In this document: positions 23,636 through 33,180 of the stretch, in pieces
Layout of the letters: every line of letters begins with the position of its first letter
Numbering within the stretch: the stretch's first letter is position 1
Assembly: GCF_003254585.1 (NCBI RefSeq)
Contig: NZ_QJGZ01000037.1
Coordinates: 186,001-250,000, forward strand
Length of the DNA: 64,000 nucleotides
Reading direction: 5' to 3'
Source of the DNA: Flavobacterium sharifuzzamanii
GTDB taxonomy: Bacteria; Bacteroidota; Bacteroidia; Flavobacteriales; Flavobacteriaceae
Position numbers and translations under genes: made by a program
The notes under the pieces: generated by a model
Database searches by the model: none
What the model was told of the DNA's origin: nothing
The model's input: only the letters and a program-made list of their open reading frames with translations

Positions 23636-26047
23636 TTAGTTTTTCAGATATTTTTCTAAGAATTGATCTTGTTCCCAAAGCAAATGAAGAATGTTTTCTC
23701 TAGCTACATAACTGTGAGATTCTTTTGGAAGAATAACCATTCTTGCAGGCGCTCCTAAACCTTTTAATGCTTGAAAATAACGTTCTGTCTGCAAAGTAAA
23801 AGTTCCAGGATTGTTGTCAGCTTCTCCGTGAACTAATAAAATTGGCGTTTTCATTTTTTCGGCATTCATAAATGGAGACATTGTATTGTAAACTTCTGGC
23901 GCTTCCCAGTAATTTCTCTGTTCAGATTGAAATCCAAATGGTGTTAGAGTTCTATTGTAAGCACCACTTCTAGCAATTCCGCAAGCAAAAAGATCAGAAT
24001 GTGTCAATAAATTTGCTGTCATAAATGCTCCGTAAGAGTGTCCTCCAACAGCCACTTTTTTGCGGTTAATATAGCCTAAAGCATCAACAGCATCGATTGC
24101 AGCTGCGGCATTGTCAACTAACTGTGAAATAAAATTGTCGTTTGGTTCTGTAGTTCCTTCACCAATAATTGGAAAAGCGGCATCATCTAAGACAACATAT
24201 CCTTTTGTAACCCAATACACAAACGATCCATAATAAGGAAATGTGAATTCGTTTGAATTTTGAGTCGATTGCGATGCGCTGTTTCGATCTTTATATTCTG
24301 CAGGATATGCCCAAATTAATAGCGGCAGTTTTTCTTTTTTAGTTTTATCATAACCGGCAGGAAGGTATAAAGTTCCTGAAAGCTCTAATCCGTCTTTACG
24401 TTTGTATTTGATAACTTCTTTACTAACGTTTTTAATGCTTTCAAATGGATTTTTGAAGTCAGTAACTTGTGTTAAGCTATTTTGTTTTTTAATATTTCTA
24501 AAATAGTAATTTGGATATTCGCTTTTTGACTGAATCTGAACTAAAACTTTTCCAGACTTAAAATCTTCAATTTCTAAAATATCCTCTTTTTTATCTTTGT
24601 ATGGAGAAGTATAAATACGTTTTGATTTTAAAGTTTCCAGATTGAATTCGTCAACAAAAGGAAATTGTCCATCTTTGGTGTAACCTTCGCCAATTCTATA
24701 CAAGTTGTTTTTTTCGATAGCTAAAACATATTTATTATAGGCATTTTTTCTTGTTTCAAAAACTCCAGGATCTGAATAAACATCTTGAGAGTTTCTATCG
24801 GTAATCAGTTTTGGCTGCTGACTTGGATTTGATGGATTTATTAAAAATGTTTTGGTATTTCTTGTATCGTACCATTCTTCTGAAAGAACCGCTAAATTGT
24901 CATTCCCCCAAGTAATATCACTGAAACGCTGTGGTGTTTTTGCTAATGAAGATGCTTCTTTGTCGAAAGGTGCATCCCAAAGAAAAACTTCATCTCTAAA
25001 ATCAACTTTGTTAGCAGGATCACCTTCATCTAAAGCTACAACATAAGATAATGTTGCAGGTTTGTCGTTTCTCCACGCCATTTCTCTTTTTCCTTTTCGA
25101 ACAGCCATAAAACCTTTTGGCATAATTTCATTTAAAGGAACTTCATTTACCGTTTTAATTTCTCTTCCGCTTAAATCATAAACAACGGTTTTGAATGGAA
25201 ATCTATTCAATGGAACTACATAAGAAAATGGTTTTTGAATTGTTGTCAGCATAATGTAATTGCCATCTGGTGAGATTCTTTCTCCTGCAAACATAGCGGC
25301 GTCTTTATACAAAACAGCATCACCATTTAGTTTTACTTTGTATAATTCAGAAGTTATGCAGTTTTCAAAATTAGCTTCGTCATTTTTGTTTTTCAACATA
25401 TCAGGATAGGTTCTGTTTTGCGATTTCTCTCCTGAGGTATTCGAAATAATTGGGCCAGTAGGCAGATCTTTTTTAGAATCCAAAAGTGGCTGTCTATTTT
25501 TAGGAAGCATTTTTACTAAGATAGTCTCGCTGTCCAAAAACCAACTAAACGGATTTCCAAGATTTGCGTTTACTCTAGCCTCTGTAAGTTTTGTTGCTTG
25601 TGCTGTTGCCACATCCAAAACCCAAAGCTCAACGCCAGAATTTGTAGTATGAGAGAATAAGATTTTTTTGTCGTTTGGCGACCAAAGAATGTTTGTTATT
25701 TTTGGGTTTTCAGGAAGGCCTTTAACCTGAATTTCTTCCTTACCGCTTATTTTTCTTAGTTTTAGATTGTTTAGGTAGGTTACAGTACTTGAAATATTAG
25801 TAACAGGATTAATTCTTAAACCTGCCAAACGTACTTCATCCTGATTGAGATCATCGAGTGTTTTGTAGGTATTGCGATACATTAAGAGCATGTTTTCTTT
25901 TTTCGTGTCCATAGACACAGAAGGTGCTCTTTGGTAATCTGCCAAATCCAAAATGGATTTAGAAGGTTTTTGATAAGTAAGATTTTCTTGGGCAAAAGAG
26001 AAAAAACTTATATTTAAAAATAAAAACAGCGTAGCCTTTAATTTCAT
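23636..26047 (-). CDS. Exported prolyl-oligopeptidase-family serine peptidase (S9, glutamyl-endopeptidase-like)
   Basis: An 803-residue protein with a signal peptide (LFLFLNISFFSFAQ). The N-terminal 550 residues form a beta-propeller-like region (WSPNDKKILFSHT, ISPDGNYIMLTT). The C-terminal alpha/beta-hydrolase domain carries GGHSYGAFM with nucleophile S671, acid D744 in HGEADNNPG and H778 in ESHSY. The GGHSYGAFM motif and overall length resemble the S9D glutamyl endopeptidase group. It probably cleaves peptides in the periplasm or at the cell surface for nutrition. Single gene. Confidence 0.9.
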   Translation of the reverse strand: MKLKATLFLFLNISFFSFAQENLTYQKPSKSILDLADYQRAPSVSMDTKKENMLLMYRNTYKTLDDLNQDEVRLAGLRINPVTNISSTVTYLNNLKLRKISGKEEIQVKGLPENPKITNILWSPNDKKILFSHTTNSGVELWVLDVATAQATKLTEARVNANLGNPFSWFLDSETILVKMLPKNRQPLLDSKKDLPTGPIISNTSGEKSQNRTYPDMLKNKNDEANFENCITSELYKVKLNGDAVLYKDAAMFAGERISPDGNYIMLTTIQKPFSYVVPLNRFPFKTVVYDLSGREIKTVNEVPLNEIMPKGFMAVRKGKREMAWRNDKPATLSYVVALDEGDPANKVDFRDEVFLWDAPFDKEASSLAKTPQRFSDITWGNDNLAVLSEEWYDTRNTKTFLINPSNPSQQPKLITDRNSQDVYSDPGVFETRKNAYNKYVLAIEKNNLYRIGEGYTKDGQFPFVDEFNLETLKSKRIYTSPYKDKKEDILEIEDFKSGKVLVQIQSKSEYPNYYFRNIKKQNSLTQVTDFKNPFESIKNVSKEVIKYKRKDGLELSGTLYLPAGYDKTKKEKLPLLIWAYPAEYKDRNSASQSTQNSNEFTFPYYGSFVYWVTKGYVVLDDAAFPIIGEGTTEPNDNFISQLVDNAAAAIDAVDALGYINRKKVAVGGHSYGAFMTANLLTHSDLFACGIARSGAYNRTLTPFGFQSEQRNYWEAPEVYNTMSPFMNAEKMKTPILLVHGEADNNPGTFTLQTERYFQALKGLGAPARMVILPKESHSYVARENILHLLWEQDQFLEKYLKN

Positions 26048-26268
26048 AGTTTAAATTTTTGGAGTTTATAATAGTATTCAAAATGTTTGTCTAAAATACT
26101 TTTATGTTGTTACATCTTGCATCTGATTTTTAATTTTTTTCAATATTTGTGTCTTAATATTGCCTTTTCAAGAAGTAAATGATGATAAGTCACCGTAGAA
26201 TTAAAATATATTAAATTGCTAATAACGAAAAAAATAGTATTTTGTGTACGTATATTTTAAAGTATGCG

Positions 26269-26276
26269 TAAATTTG
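26269..26276 (+). promoter_or_regulatory. -7 box upstream of the KASIII gene
   Basis: TAAATTTG fits TAnnTTTG and lies 32 bases before the ATG at 26309; a TTG lies 24 bases further up, slightly too far. Confidence 0.45.
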
Positions 26277-26308
26277 CAATCCAATTTTTTAATAAATAAT
26301 AATAGATT

Positions 26309-27316
26309 ATGTATCATTCAAAAATAGCTGGTTTAGGATATTATGTTCCTTCCAATGTCGTAACTAACGATGATTTGTCTAAGATAATGGATACCAATGA
26401 TGAATGGATTCAGGAAAGAACCGGAATTCAAGAAAGAAGACACATTATTCGAGGTGAAGACACTACGACTTCAATGGGAGTAAAAGCAGCTAAAATTGCA
26501 ATAGAGCGTTCTGGTGTTGCCAAAGAAGATATTGATTTTGTAGTTTTTGCTACATTAAGTCCAGATTATTATTTTCCAGGACCAGGTGTTTTGGTTCAAA
26601 GAGATTTAGGTTTAAGAACAGTCGGAGCCTTAGATGTTAGAAATCAATGTTCTGGTTTTGTTTACGCAATTTCTGTTGCAGACCAATATATTAAAACCGG
26701 AATGTATAAAAACATTTTGGTAATTGGTTCTGAGGTTCATTCTACTGGTTTGGATATGACAACACGTGGACGTGGAGTTTCTGTAATTTTCGGAGATGGA
26801 GCAGGAGCTGCAGTTTTAAGCCGTGAAGAAGATTTAACAAAAGGAATTTTATCTACTCACTTGCACTCTGAAGGAGAACATGCAGAAGAATTGGCATTGC
26901 AGGCACCAGGTATGGGGGCACGCTGGGTAACTGATATCATTGCAGATAATGATCCAAATGACGAAAGCTATTATCCATATATGAACGGGCAGTTTGTATT
27001 TAAAAACGCTGTAGTTCGTTTTGCTGAAGTAATCAATGAAGGATTAGAGGCAAATGGTCTTCAGGTTTCAGATATTGATATGTTGATTCCGCATCAAGCA
27101 AACTTGAGAATTTCACAATTCATTCAAAACAAATTTAAATTAACAGACGACCAAGTTCATAATAATATCCAGAAATATGGAAACACGACAGCAGCATCTA
27201 TTCCGATTGCTCTGACGGAAGCGTGGGAACAAGGAAAAATCAAATCTGGAGACACTGTAGTTTTAGCAGCCTTCGGTAGTGGTTTCACTTGGGCAAGTGC
27301 TATCATTAAATGGTAA
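26309..27316 (+). CDS. 3-oxoacyl-ACP synthase III family protein (FabH-like)
   Basis: A 335-residue thiolase-fold condensing enzyme. The catalytic triad is visible: C114 in RNQCSGFVYA, the histidine in IPHQANLR and the asparagine in KYGNTTAAS. TNDEWIQERTGI and GSGFTWAS are family hallmarks. It condenses an acyl-CoA with malonyl-ACP to start fatty acid synthesis. The usual fabH neighbours (plsX, rpmF) are absent, so this may be a second, specialised KASIII rather than the housekeeping one. It has its own promoter box and terminator. Confidence 0.9.
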   Translation: MYHSKIAGLGYYVPSNVVTNDDLSKIMDTNDEWIQERTGIQERRHIIRGEDTTTSMGVKAAKIAIERSGVAKEDIDFVVFATLSPDYYFPGPGVLVQRDLGLRTVGALDVRNQCSGFVYAISVADQYIKTGMYKNILVIGSEVHSTGLDMTTRGRGVSVIFGDGAGAAVLSREEDLTKGILSTHLHSEGEHAEELALQAPGMGARWVTDIIADNDPNDESYYPYMNGQFVFKNAVVRFAEVINEGLEANGLQVSDIDMLIPHQANLRISQFIQNKFKLTDDQVHNNIQKYGNTTAASIPIALTEAWEQGKIKSGDTVVLAAFGSGFTWASAIIKW

Positions 27317-27344
27317 AATAATCATCTTACATTATATTTTTTTT

Positions 27345-27378
27345 AAAACCTGTTTCTTATTAGGAGCAGGTTTTTTTT
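27345..27378 (+). terminator. Terminator of the KASIII gene
   Basis: AAAACCTG...CAGGTTTTTTTT hairpin, about 28 bases after the stop codon. Confidence 0.75.
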
Positions 27379-27456
27379 ATACTTTAGTGTTCAAAATTAA
27401 TTGCACAATTTTTGTTATTCTTTGCGATAACAAACCAGAAGAAATTATTCTATTAA

Positions 27457-28128
27457 ATGAAAAAAAATCAACTAGAAATAGCTTGTTTTAATTATGAATC
27501 GGCATTAATTGCTCAAGCAAATGGTGCGGACAGAATTGAGCTGTGTGAAAATATGAAATTGGGAGGGACTACTCCAAACTCTATTTTGGTAGTGAAAGTC
27601 CGTGAAAGTTTAAATATAAAAATGCATGTCATTATAAGACCTCGAGGAGGAGATTTTGTTTATTCGGATGAGGAGCTTACTGAAATGAAACAAGATATTA
27701 AACAGTATAAAAAACTAGGTGTTGACGGTTTTGTTTTCGGAATTTTAAAGGAAAACGGAAAGATTAATAAAAAGCAGAATAAAGAATTGGTGCATTTGGC
27801 GCATCCGCTGTCATGTACTTTTCATCGTGCCTTTGATGTGGTTAAAAATCCTGAAAAATCTCTCGAATCAGTGATTGATTGCGGTTTCAAAACAATTCTA
27901 ACTTCTGGTCAGGGAGTAAATGTAGAGGAAGGGATTCTGGCTCTAGAAAGACTTCAAGAGTTGGCAGGAGATCGAATAGAAATTATGCCGGGAGGTGGTT
28001 TAAGGTCTTCAAACATAAAATTGCTACAAGAAAAATTAGATCTGACTTTTTATCATTCATCTGCAATCACAGATAATTCTGAAATTGCAAATCCAGAAGA
28101 AATAAAAGAATTACGCAATTTTTTATAG
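27457..28128 (+). CDS. cutC: CutC family protein (copper homeostasis / TIM-barrel)
   Basis: A 223-residue TIM-barrel protein. Diagnostic stretches are EIACFNYESALIAQANGADR, IELCENMKLGGTTPN, IRPRGGDFVYS, GVDGFVFGIL, TFHRAFDVV and IMPGGGLRSSN. CutC was named for copper tolerance in E. coli, although a direct copper role is doubtful and the metal-binding residues are not clearly established. No copper transporter is nearby. Length is slightly under the E. coli protein (248). It runs into a strong bidirectional terminator. Confidence 0.9.
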   Translation: MKKNQLEIACFNYESALIAQANGADRIELCENMKLGGTTPNSILVVKVRESLNIKMHVIIRPRGGDFVYSDEELTEMKQDIKQYKKLGVDGFVFGILKENGKINKKQNKELVHLAHPLSCTFHRAFDVVKNPEKSLESVIDCGFKTILTSGQGVNVEEGILALERLQELAGDRIEIMPGGGLRSSNIKLLQEKLDLTFYHSSAITDNSEIANPEEIKELRNFL

Positions 28129-28141
28129 TTTTTACTAAAAC

Positions 28142-28179
28142 AAAAAAAGTCTGGAGTTGGCAAGCTCCAGACTTTTTTT
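28142..28179. terminator. Bidirectional terminator
   Basis: AAAAAAAGTCTGGAG...CTCCAGACTTTTTTT between the convergent cutC and TonB-receptor genes. Confidence 0.9.
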
Positions 28180-28221
28180 CTACAAGAAATTATTCAAAAA
28201 TTATTTAAAATCTTCTCAGGC

Positions 28222-30642
28222 TTAGAACATTCCGCCTCCGCCTTTGTTAGTATTGTCTTCTCTTTGTTTACGCTGTAAATTTTTGATTTTTCCACCTCCA
28301 AAATTGTAAGTTAAACCAAAATACACTGTTTGGCTTTCCCATTTAAACTGTCCAGCTTGAGGGTAAGGATTCTCAGTATCGAAAGCATATTTCATAGTAT
28401 TAAAGACATCATTGAAACGAACACTCAAGTTCATTTTGTTGTCTAATAATGTATATCGCGTACCAATATCCATTTTGTACATTTCGTGACTATTGTTCTG
28501 AAGCCCGTCTGTTGCGCCTCTATAGAATCCGAAAGCTAAGAAACTTAAGCGTTTGTTTACTTTGAAGTTAGAATTCATACGTCCGTTAAATGCGGCAATA
28601 GTAACTGTTTTGTTTTTAGGTCCAATTTGATTTTTTTCTGGAATAAAACCATAAATAACTCCTGATTGATCAATGCTAGAAAAATCAATCGATGGCTGAA
28701 TATCCCACCATTTTGTGATTTTATAATTCAATGACATTTCAAAACCATAAGCAGTATTATGATCAAAATTGGTATAACTCATAATTTGCTTTTGCTCACT
28801 TGCATCGTTAGGATCAGGATATAAAATTCTACTGATTTGGTCATTAATGCTTCTCACGAAAACCCCAGCAGTAAAACTTCCTTTTTCAAGAGTTTTAGTG
28901 TAATTTACTTCAATAGAGTTGGTAAATTGAGGTCTTAATTCAGGATTTCCTATCGAAGTAACTAACGGAGTAGCAAATTCACGAATTGGTTTTGTCTGCT
29001 CCAAACTCGGACGGTCTACACGACGGCTGTAGCTTAATTGCAAAGTATTTTTCTCAGTCAAATTATAGGTTAAATAAGCTGATGGATACAAAGTGATGTA
29101 ATCATCATCAAATTTAGTCTGTCCATAATTTAAATTCGCTTGAACCTTATAACTTTCAAAACGCGCTCCTACTTGATAACTTAGCTTTTTGAATTTCTGT
29201 CCAAATGTTACATAAGCAGAATAAATATCTGTATCATAAGTATAATGAGATGTTTGATCTGCAACAGGTAGTAAAGGATTTCCAGTTATATAATCATTAT
29301 CAGTTCTTGTGATTCTTGCTTCAGCTCCAGCCTCAAGAGTTGTTTTTTCGTTTAACGGATTAACATAATCTACGTTTACTGTACTTAGTTTTCTGCCACC
29401 TTTTAGAAAATCATCATAAACTACAGCGGAACTTGTATTATCAATGTTAGTTGTTTGAGTGTCGAATGAAGCATTTTGAGTTTTTTTGTTGTCGCTATAA
29501 TTTGCCTCAAAATCTAATGTATGACCTTCTTTTTTAAAGATGTGTTTGTATGCCAAATTATAAGTGCCAACTCGGTCTGGACCCCAATATTTTGATTTTT
29601 GTAAAATATTTGAAATATCAGAATCCGTTACATTATTGTAATCAATATTAGTATCTACATAACCTTTTCCGTCAGATTTGTTTTGGTTGGTATAAATAGA
29701 TATGGTATTGTGATCATCGATTAAATAATCCATTCCAATTTTGTATAAATAAGACTCATTATCATTCAAAACATCTATATTTTGAGTGATATCTTCATCA
29801 AATCTTTGAATAAAACCTTTATTGTGGTATGTTCCAAAGTTTTGCCCTACGTTTCCAAAGAAATTTACTTTCCCTGTTTTATAGTTCAAATCTAAAGATT
29901 GATTGTATTTTGCAGTTTCACCAAAGGTAATACCACCGCTGTAGCTTCCATTAAAACCAGTGTTGGCATTTTTATGCAAAATAATATTGATGATTCCAGA
30001 CATTCCTTCTGGATTATATTTTGCGCTTGGATTGGTAATCAGCTCGATTTTTTTGATAGAAGTTGATGGAATCTGTTTCAATAATTGAGCAGGATCAATA
30101 TTCGTTGGGCGTCCATCAATTAATACACGAACATTGTCATTTCCGCGAAGCGAAAGTTTTCCGTCCTGATCCACATTTACAGAAGGAATATTATTCATAA
30201 TATCTGACGCAGAAGCACCAGCTGTCGTCAAATCTTTACCAACAGTAACTACTTTTCTATCAATTTTTTGTTCAATAGTAGAACGTTCGTTAACAATGTT
30301 TACACCTTTTAATTGTGTTGCTTCTTCTTCAAGAGAAACATTTACCGTAGCAGTTTTTCGGTTCTCACTTAAAATTACAGAACCAATGTATTTTTTGAAT
30401 CCAATATACTGAATTTCGATAGTGTAATTTTTTAAAGCAATGTTTTTAAATGAAAAGTCTCCGTTGTCATCTGTATTTACTCCAGAAACTACTTTTCCAT
30501 TTTCTTTAAGTGAAACAGTTGCATAAGAAATCGGCGCATTGTTTGACTTTTCTGTAATTTTTCCAGAAACATTTCCAGTATTCTGGGCCTGTGCAGTTGC
30601 GATTATACCTAATAACGCAAACAGAAAGAATTTTAATTTCAT
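28222..30642 (-). CDS. TonB-dependent receptor with carboxypeptidase-like domain (outer-membrane beta-barrel family)
   Basis: An 806-residue outer-membrane protein with a signal peptide (KFFLFALLGIIATAQAQ). Residues about 22-110 form a carboxypeptidase D regulatory-like domain (GNVSGKITEKSNNAPISYAT). The plug follows with a reduced TonB-plug signature (ASDIMNNIPSVNVDQDGK, SLRGNDNVRVLIDGRPT), then a large beta-barrel. The tail ends with a Gly-rich KGGGGMF after the last barrel strand, an unusual extension past the barrel. The substrate is not evident; this receptor type is abundant in Bacteroidota and not paired with SusD. Confidence 0.88.
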   Translation of the reverse strand: MKLKFFLFALLGIIATAQAQNTGNVSGKITEKSNNAPISYATVSLKENGKVVSGVNTDDNGDFSFKNIALKNYTIEIQYIGFKKYIGSVILSENRKTATVNVSLEEEATQLKGVNIVNERSTIEQKIDRKVVTVGKDLTTAGASASDIMNNIPSVNVDQDGKLSLRGNDNVRVLIDGRPTNIDPAQLLKQIPSTSIKKIELITNPSAKYNPEGMSGIINIILHKNANTGFNGSYSGGITFGETAKYNQSLDLNYKTGKVNFFGNVGQNFGTYHNKGFIQRFDEDITQNIDVLNDNESYLYKIGMDYLIDDHNTISIYTNQNKSDGKGYVDTNIDYNNVTDSDISNILQKSKYWGPDRVGTYNLAYKHIFKKEGHTLDFEANYSDNKKTQNASFDTQTTNIDNTSSAVVYDDFLKGGRKLSTVNVDYVNPLNEKTTLEAGAEARITRTDNDYITGNPLLPVADQTSHYTYDTDIYSAYVTFGQKFKKLSYQVGARFESYKVQANLNYGQTKFDDDYITLYPSAYLTYNLTEKNTLQLSYSRRVDRPSLEQTKPIREFATPLVTSIGNPELRPQFTNSIEVNYTKTLEKGSFTAGVFVRSINDQISRILYPDPNDASEQKQIMSYTNFDHNTAYGFEMSLNYKITKWWDIQPSIDFSSIDQSGVIYGFIPEKNQIGPKNKTVTIAAFNGRMNSNFKVNKRLSFLAFGFYRGATDGLQNNSHEMYKMDIGTRYTLLDNKMNLSVRFNDVFNTMKYAFDTENPYPQAGQFKWESQTVYFGLTYNFGGGKIKNLQRKQREDNTNKGGGGMF

Positions 30643-30972
30643 GATTTTTTACTGATTATTTTTTGATTTGATTGATGATGATTTCGTTTTGTTAGTTTTT
30701 TTCTTTTTTGTTTTTCCTGACTTCAAAAAAATTAAAGTCTCTATTAAGACTATTTTACGGCTGATATGTTACAAGAAATTTCAGAAAAAAGAATATTTTT
30801 TTTCTCATAGGCTGTTTTGTAATAGATTAGCATTTTGATTTTTTGATAATTTTAACAATTAGTATTTGTGTTTTTTTGTCAAATTGAAACTCTTTTCTTG
30901 AATTTAATATGTTTTTGATTTTCTCTAATTGATGAATAAGCATTATCTTTGCTCACTTTAAAATAAGTTTAC
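30643..30972. other. Divergent intergenic region between the TonB receptor and argS
   Basis: AT-rich spacer holding the promoters of both genes. On the plus strand TATCTTTG at 30944-30951 is a good -7 box 22 bases before the argS ATG. I could not assign the receptor promoter with confidence, and I see no RNA gene or repeat. Confidence 0.55.
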
Positions 30973-32751
30973 ATGTCATTACAACAAATTCTTACACCCT
31001 CTATACAAAAAGCAATACAAGCATTATTTGATGTTACTATTGATAAAATCGAGTTTCAAACTACTAGAAAAGAGTTTGAAGGAGATATTACAATGGTAAT
31101 TTTCCCATTGCTAAAAGTGACTAAAAGTAATCCGGCTGAATTGGGAAATAAAATTGGAAACTATCTTGTAGAAAATGTTTCTGAAGTTGCTCGCTTTAAT
31201 GTAGTTTCTGGTTTCTTGAATATTGTGATTTCAGACAGTTATTATGTAAATTTCTTTAATGGAATAAAAGACCAAAAACAGTTTGGCTTTGTAGCTCCAA
31301 ATCTTGCAGAAAAAGCAATAATGGTAGAATATTCTTCTCCAAATACAAACAAACCTTTGCACTTAGGACACGTTCGTAACAATTTGTTGGGATATTCTGT
31401 TGCAGAAATTTTAAAAGCTTCGGGTAAAAAAGTCTACAAAACGCAAATTATCAACGATAGAGGAATTCATATCTGTAAATCGATGCTGGCTTGGGAGAAA
31501 TTCGGAAACGGAGAAACTCCAGAAACTTCTGGTTTAAAAGGTGATAAATTGGTTGGTAAATATTATGTTGAGTTTGATAAAGCTTACAAAAATGAAATTA
31601 AAGGTTTAATCGAAACTGGAAAAACAGAAGAAGAAGCCAAAAAACAAGCGCCAATTATTATCGAAGCGCAAGATATGCTTAAGAAATGGGAAGCTGGCGA
31701 TGAAAAAGTGATTTCCCTTTGGAAAAAAATGAACGAATGGGTTTATGAAGGTTTCGAAACAACTTATACAAATCTTGGAGTTAATTTTGATAAAAATTAC
31801 TACGAAAGCAATACTTATCTTTTAGGAAAAGATGTTGTTCAAGTAGGTCTAGATAAAGGTGTCTTCGAAAAGGACCCAGACGGTTCTGTATGGATTGATT
31901 TGACCGACGAAGGTTTAGATCGTAAAATTGTTTTACGTTCTGACGGAACGGCGGTTTATATGACGCAAGATATTGGAACCGCAATTCAGCGTGTAAAAGA
32001 TATGCCAGATGTTGGAGGAATGGTTTACACTGTTGGAAATGAGCAAGATCATCACTTCAAAGTTTTATTCTTAATCTTGAAAAAATTAGGTTTTGATTGG
32101 TCTTCAACTCTATATCATTTGTCATACGGAATGGTAGATTTACCTTCTGGAAAAATGAAAAGCCGTGAAGGAACTGTTGTCGATGCTGATGATTTGATGC
32201 AAGATATGACAGACACAGCAAAACAAATTTCAGAAGATTTAGGAAAACTGGACAGCTATTCTGATGAGGAAAAAGCAAAATTGTACAAAACGATTGGTTT
32301 AGGAGCTCTAAAATATTACATTTTGAAAATAGATCCTAAAAAACGTATTTTGTTCAACCCAGAAGAATCGGTAGATTTTGCAGGAAATACAGGTCCGTTT
32401 ATTCAATATACATACGCAAGAATTCAGTCAATCATCCGCAAAGCCGATTTTGATTTTTCTAATAAAATTGAAGTTGAAGAATTACACGAAAAAGAGAAAG
32501 AATTGGTAAAACAAATCGAACTTTTCCCAGAAGTAATTCAGAATGCGGCTCAAAATCATAGTCCAGCATTAATTGCCAATTATACTTATGATTTAGTAAA
32601 AGAATATAACTCTTTTTACCAATCTGTACATATTTTAGGAGAGGTTGATTTGACAAAAAAAATATTCAGAGTGCAGCTTTCTCAAAAAGTTGCCGAAGTA
32701 ATTAAATCTGCATTTCAATTATTAGGAATTGAAGTTCCTGAGAGAATGTAA
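30973..32751 (+). CDS. argS: Arginine-tRNA ligase
   Basis: A 592-residue class I aminoacyl-tRNA synthetase. The N-terminal Add-1 domain covers residues 1 to about 110. The HIGH-type signature is in NTNKPLHLGHVRNNLLGYS, and the KMSKS-equivalent is SGKMKSREGTVV. The C-terminal anticodon-binding DALR domain ends in LLGIEVPERM, the standard terminus for ArgRS. It charges tRNA-Arg with arginine in the cytoplasm. Single gene with promoter box and terminator. Confidence 0.96.
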   Translation: MSLQQILTPSIQKAIQALFDVTIDKIEFQTTRKEFEGDITMVIFPLLKVTKSNPAELGNKIGNYLVENVSEVARFNVVSGFLNIVISDSYYVNFFNGIKDQKQFGFVAPNLAEKAIMVEYSSPNTNKPLHLGHVRNNLLGYSVAEILKASGKKVYKTQIINDRGIHICKSMLAWEKFGNGETPETSGLKGDKLVGKYYVEFDKAYKNEIKGLIETGKTEEEAKKQAPIIIEAQDMLKKWEAGDEKVISLWKKMNEWVYEGFETTYTNLGVNFDKNYYESNTYLLGKDVVQVGLDKGVFEKDPDGSVWIDLTDEGLDRKIVLRSDGTAVYMTQDIGTAIQRVKDMPDVGGMVYTVGNEQDHHFKVLFLILKKLGFDWSSTLYHLSYGMVDLPSGKMKSREGTVVDADDLMQDMTDTAKQISEDLGKLDSYSDEEKAKLYKTIGLGALKYYILKIDPKKRILFNPEESVDFAGNTGPFIQYTYARIQSIIRKADFDFSNKIEVEELHEKEKELVKQIELFPEVIQNAAQNHSPALIANYTYDLVKEYNSFYQSVHILGEVDLTKKIFRVQLSQKVAEVIKSAFQLLGIEVPERM

Positions 32752-32777
32752 GAATTAAAAATACATACAAAAAGTAG

Positions 32778-32809
32778 AAAGCCAGTAGTTTTAAAACTAT
32801 TGGCTTTTT
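32778..32809 (+). terminator. Terminator of argS
   Basis: AAAGCCAGTAGTTTT...AAAACTATTGGCTTTTTTT hairpin, about 27 bases after the argS stop codon. Confidence 0.85.
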
Positions 32810-32976
32810 TTATTGTTTTTTTGGCTTCAAAAGCATAGGTGTGCTAAAATTCCTATATAATTTTGCAGTGGCTTTGTAAGTATTACAATGCAAGTGATAA
32901 AATTATAAGTCAACTCTTCTAATATTCATTTTTAACTATTTTGAATTAGTACGCTTTTAGTAAAGATGATAGAGAA

Positions 32977-33013
32977 AAAAAAGAACCGTCTAGTAGTAGG
33001 ACGGTTTTTTTTC
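32977..33013 (+). terminator. Second, orphan terminator hairpin downstream of argS
   Basis: AAGAACCGTC, a 9-base loop and GACGGTTTTTTTT. There is no gene between it and the argS terminator, so it either backs up that terminator or ends a small RNA transcribed from within 32810-32976. That stretch contains a possible box, TAATTTTG, around 32860. The rest of the gap 32752-33180 holds the susC promoter. Confidence 0.6.
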
Positions 33014-33124
33014 TCAATTGTTTTTATTTTCCTTCTTATCTAATTCTATATTCCATTTTTTTTCTAAATAACAAATATTGTAGTATAAGTATTATATTTT
33101 TAATTGTTAAAAGTAATGTAATAC

Positions 33125-33155
33125 TTGTTAAAATTATTTAAATTTTTTAAGTTCG
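33125..33155 (+). promoter_or_regulatory. Promoter of the SusC/SusD operon
   Basis: TTG, 20 bases, then TAAGTTCG (a TAnnTTTG variant), with the ATG 25 bases on. No regulator gene is adjacent. Confidence 0.5.
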
Positions 33156-33180
33156 CCCTCTCTAATTAAAAAACAAAATA

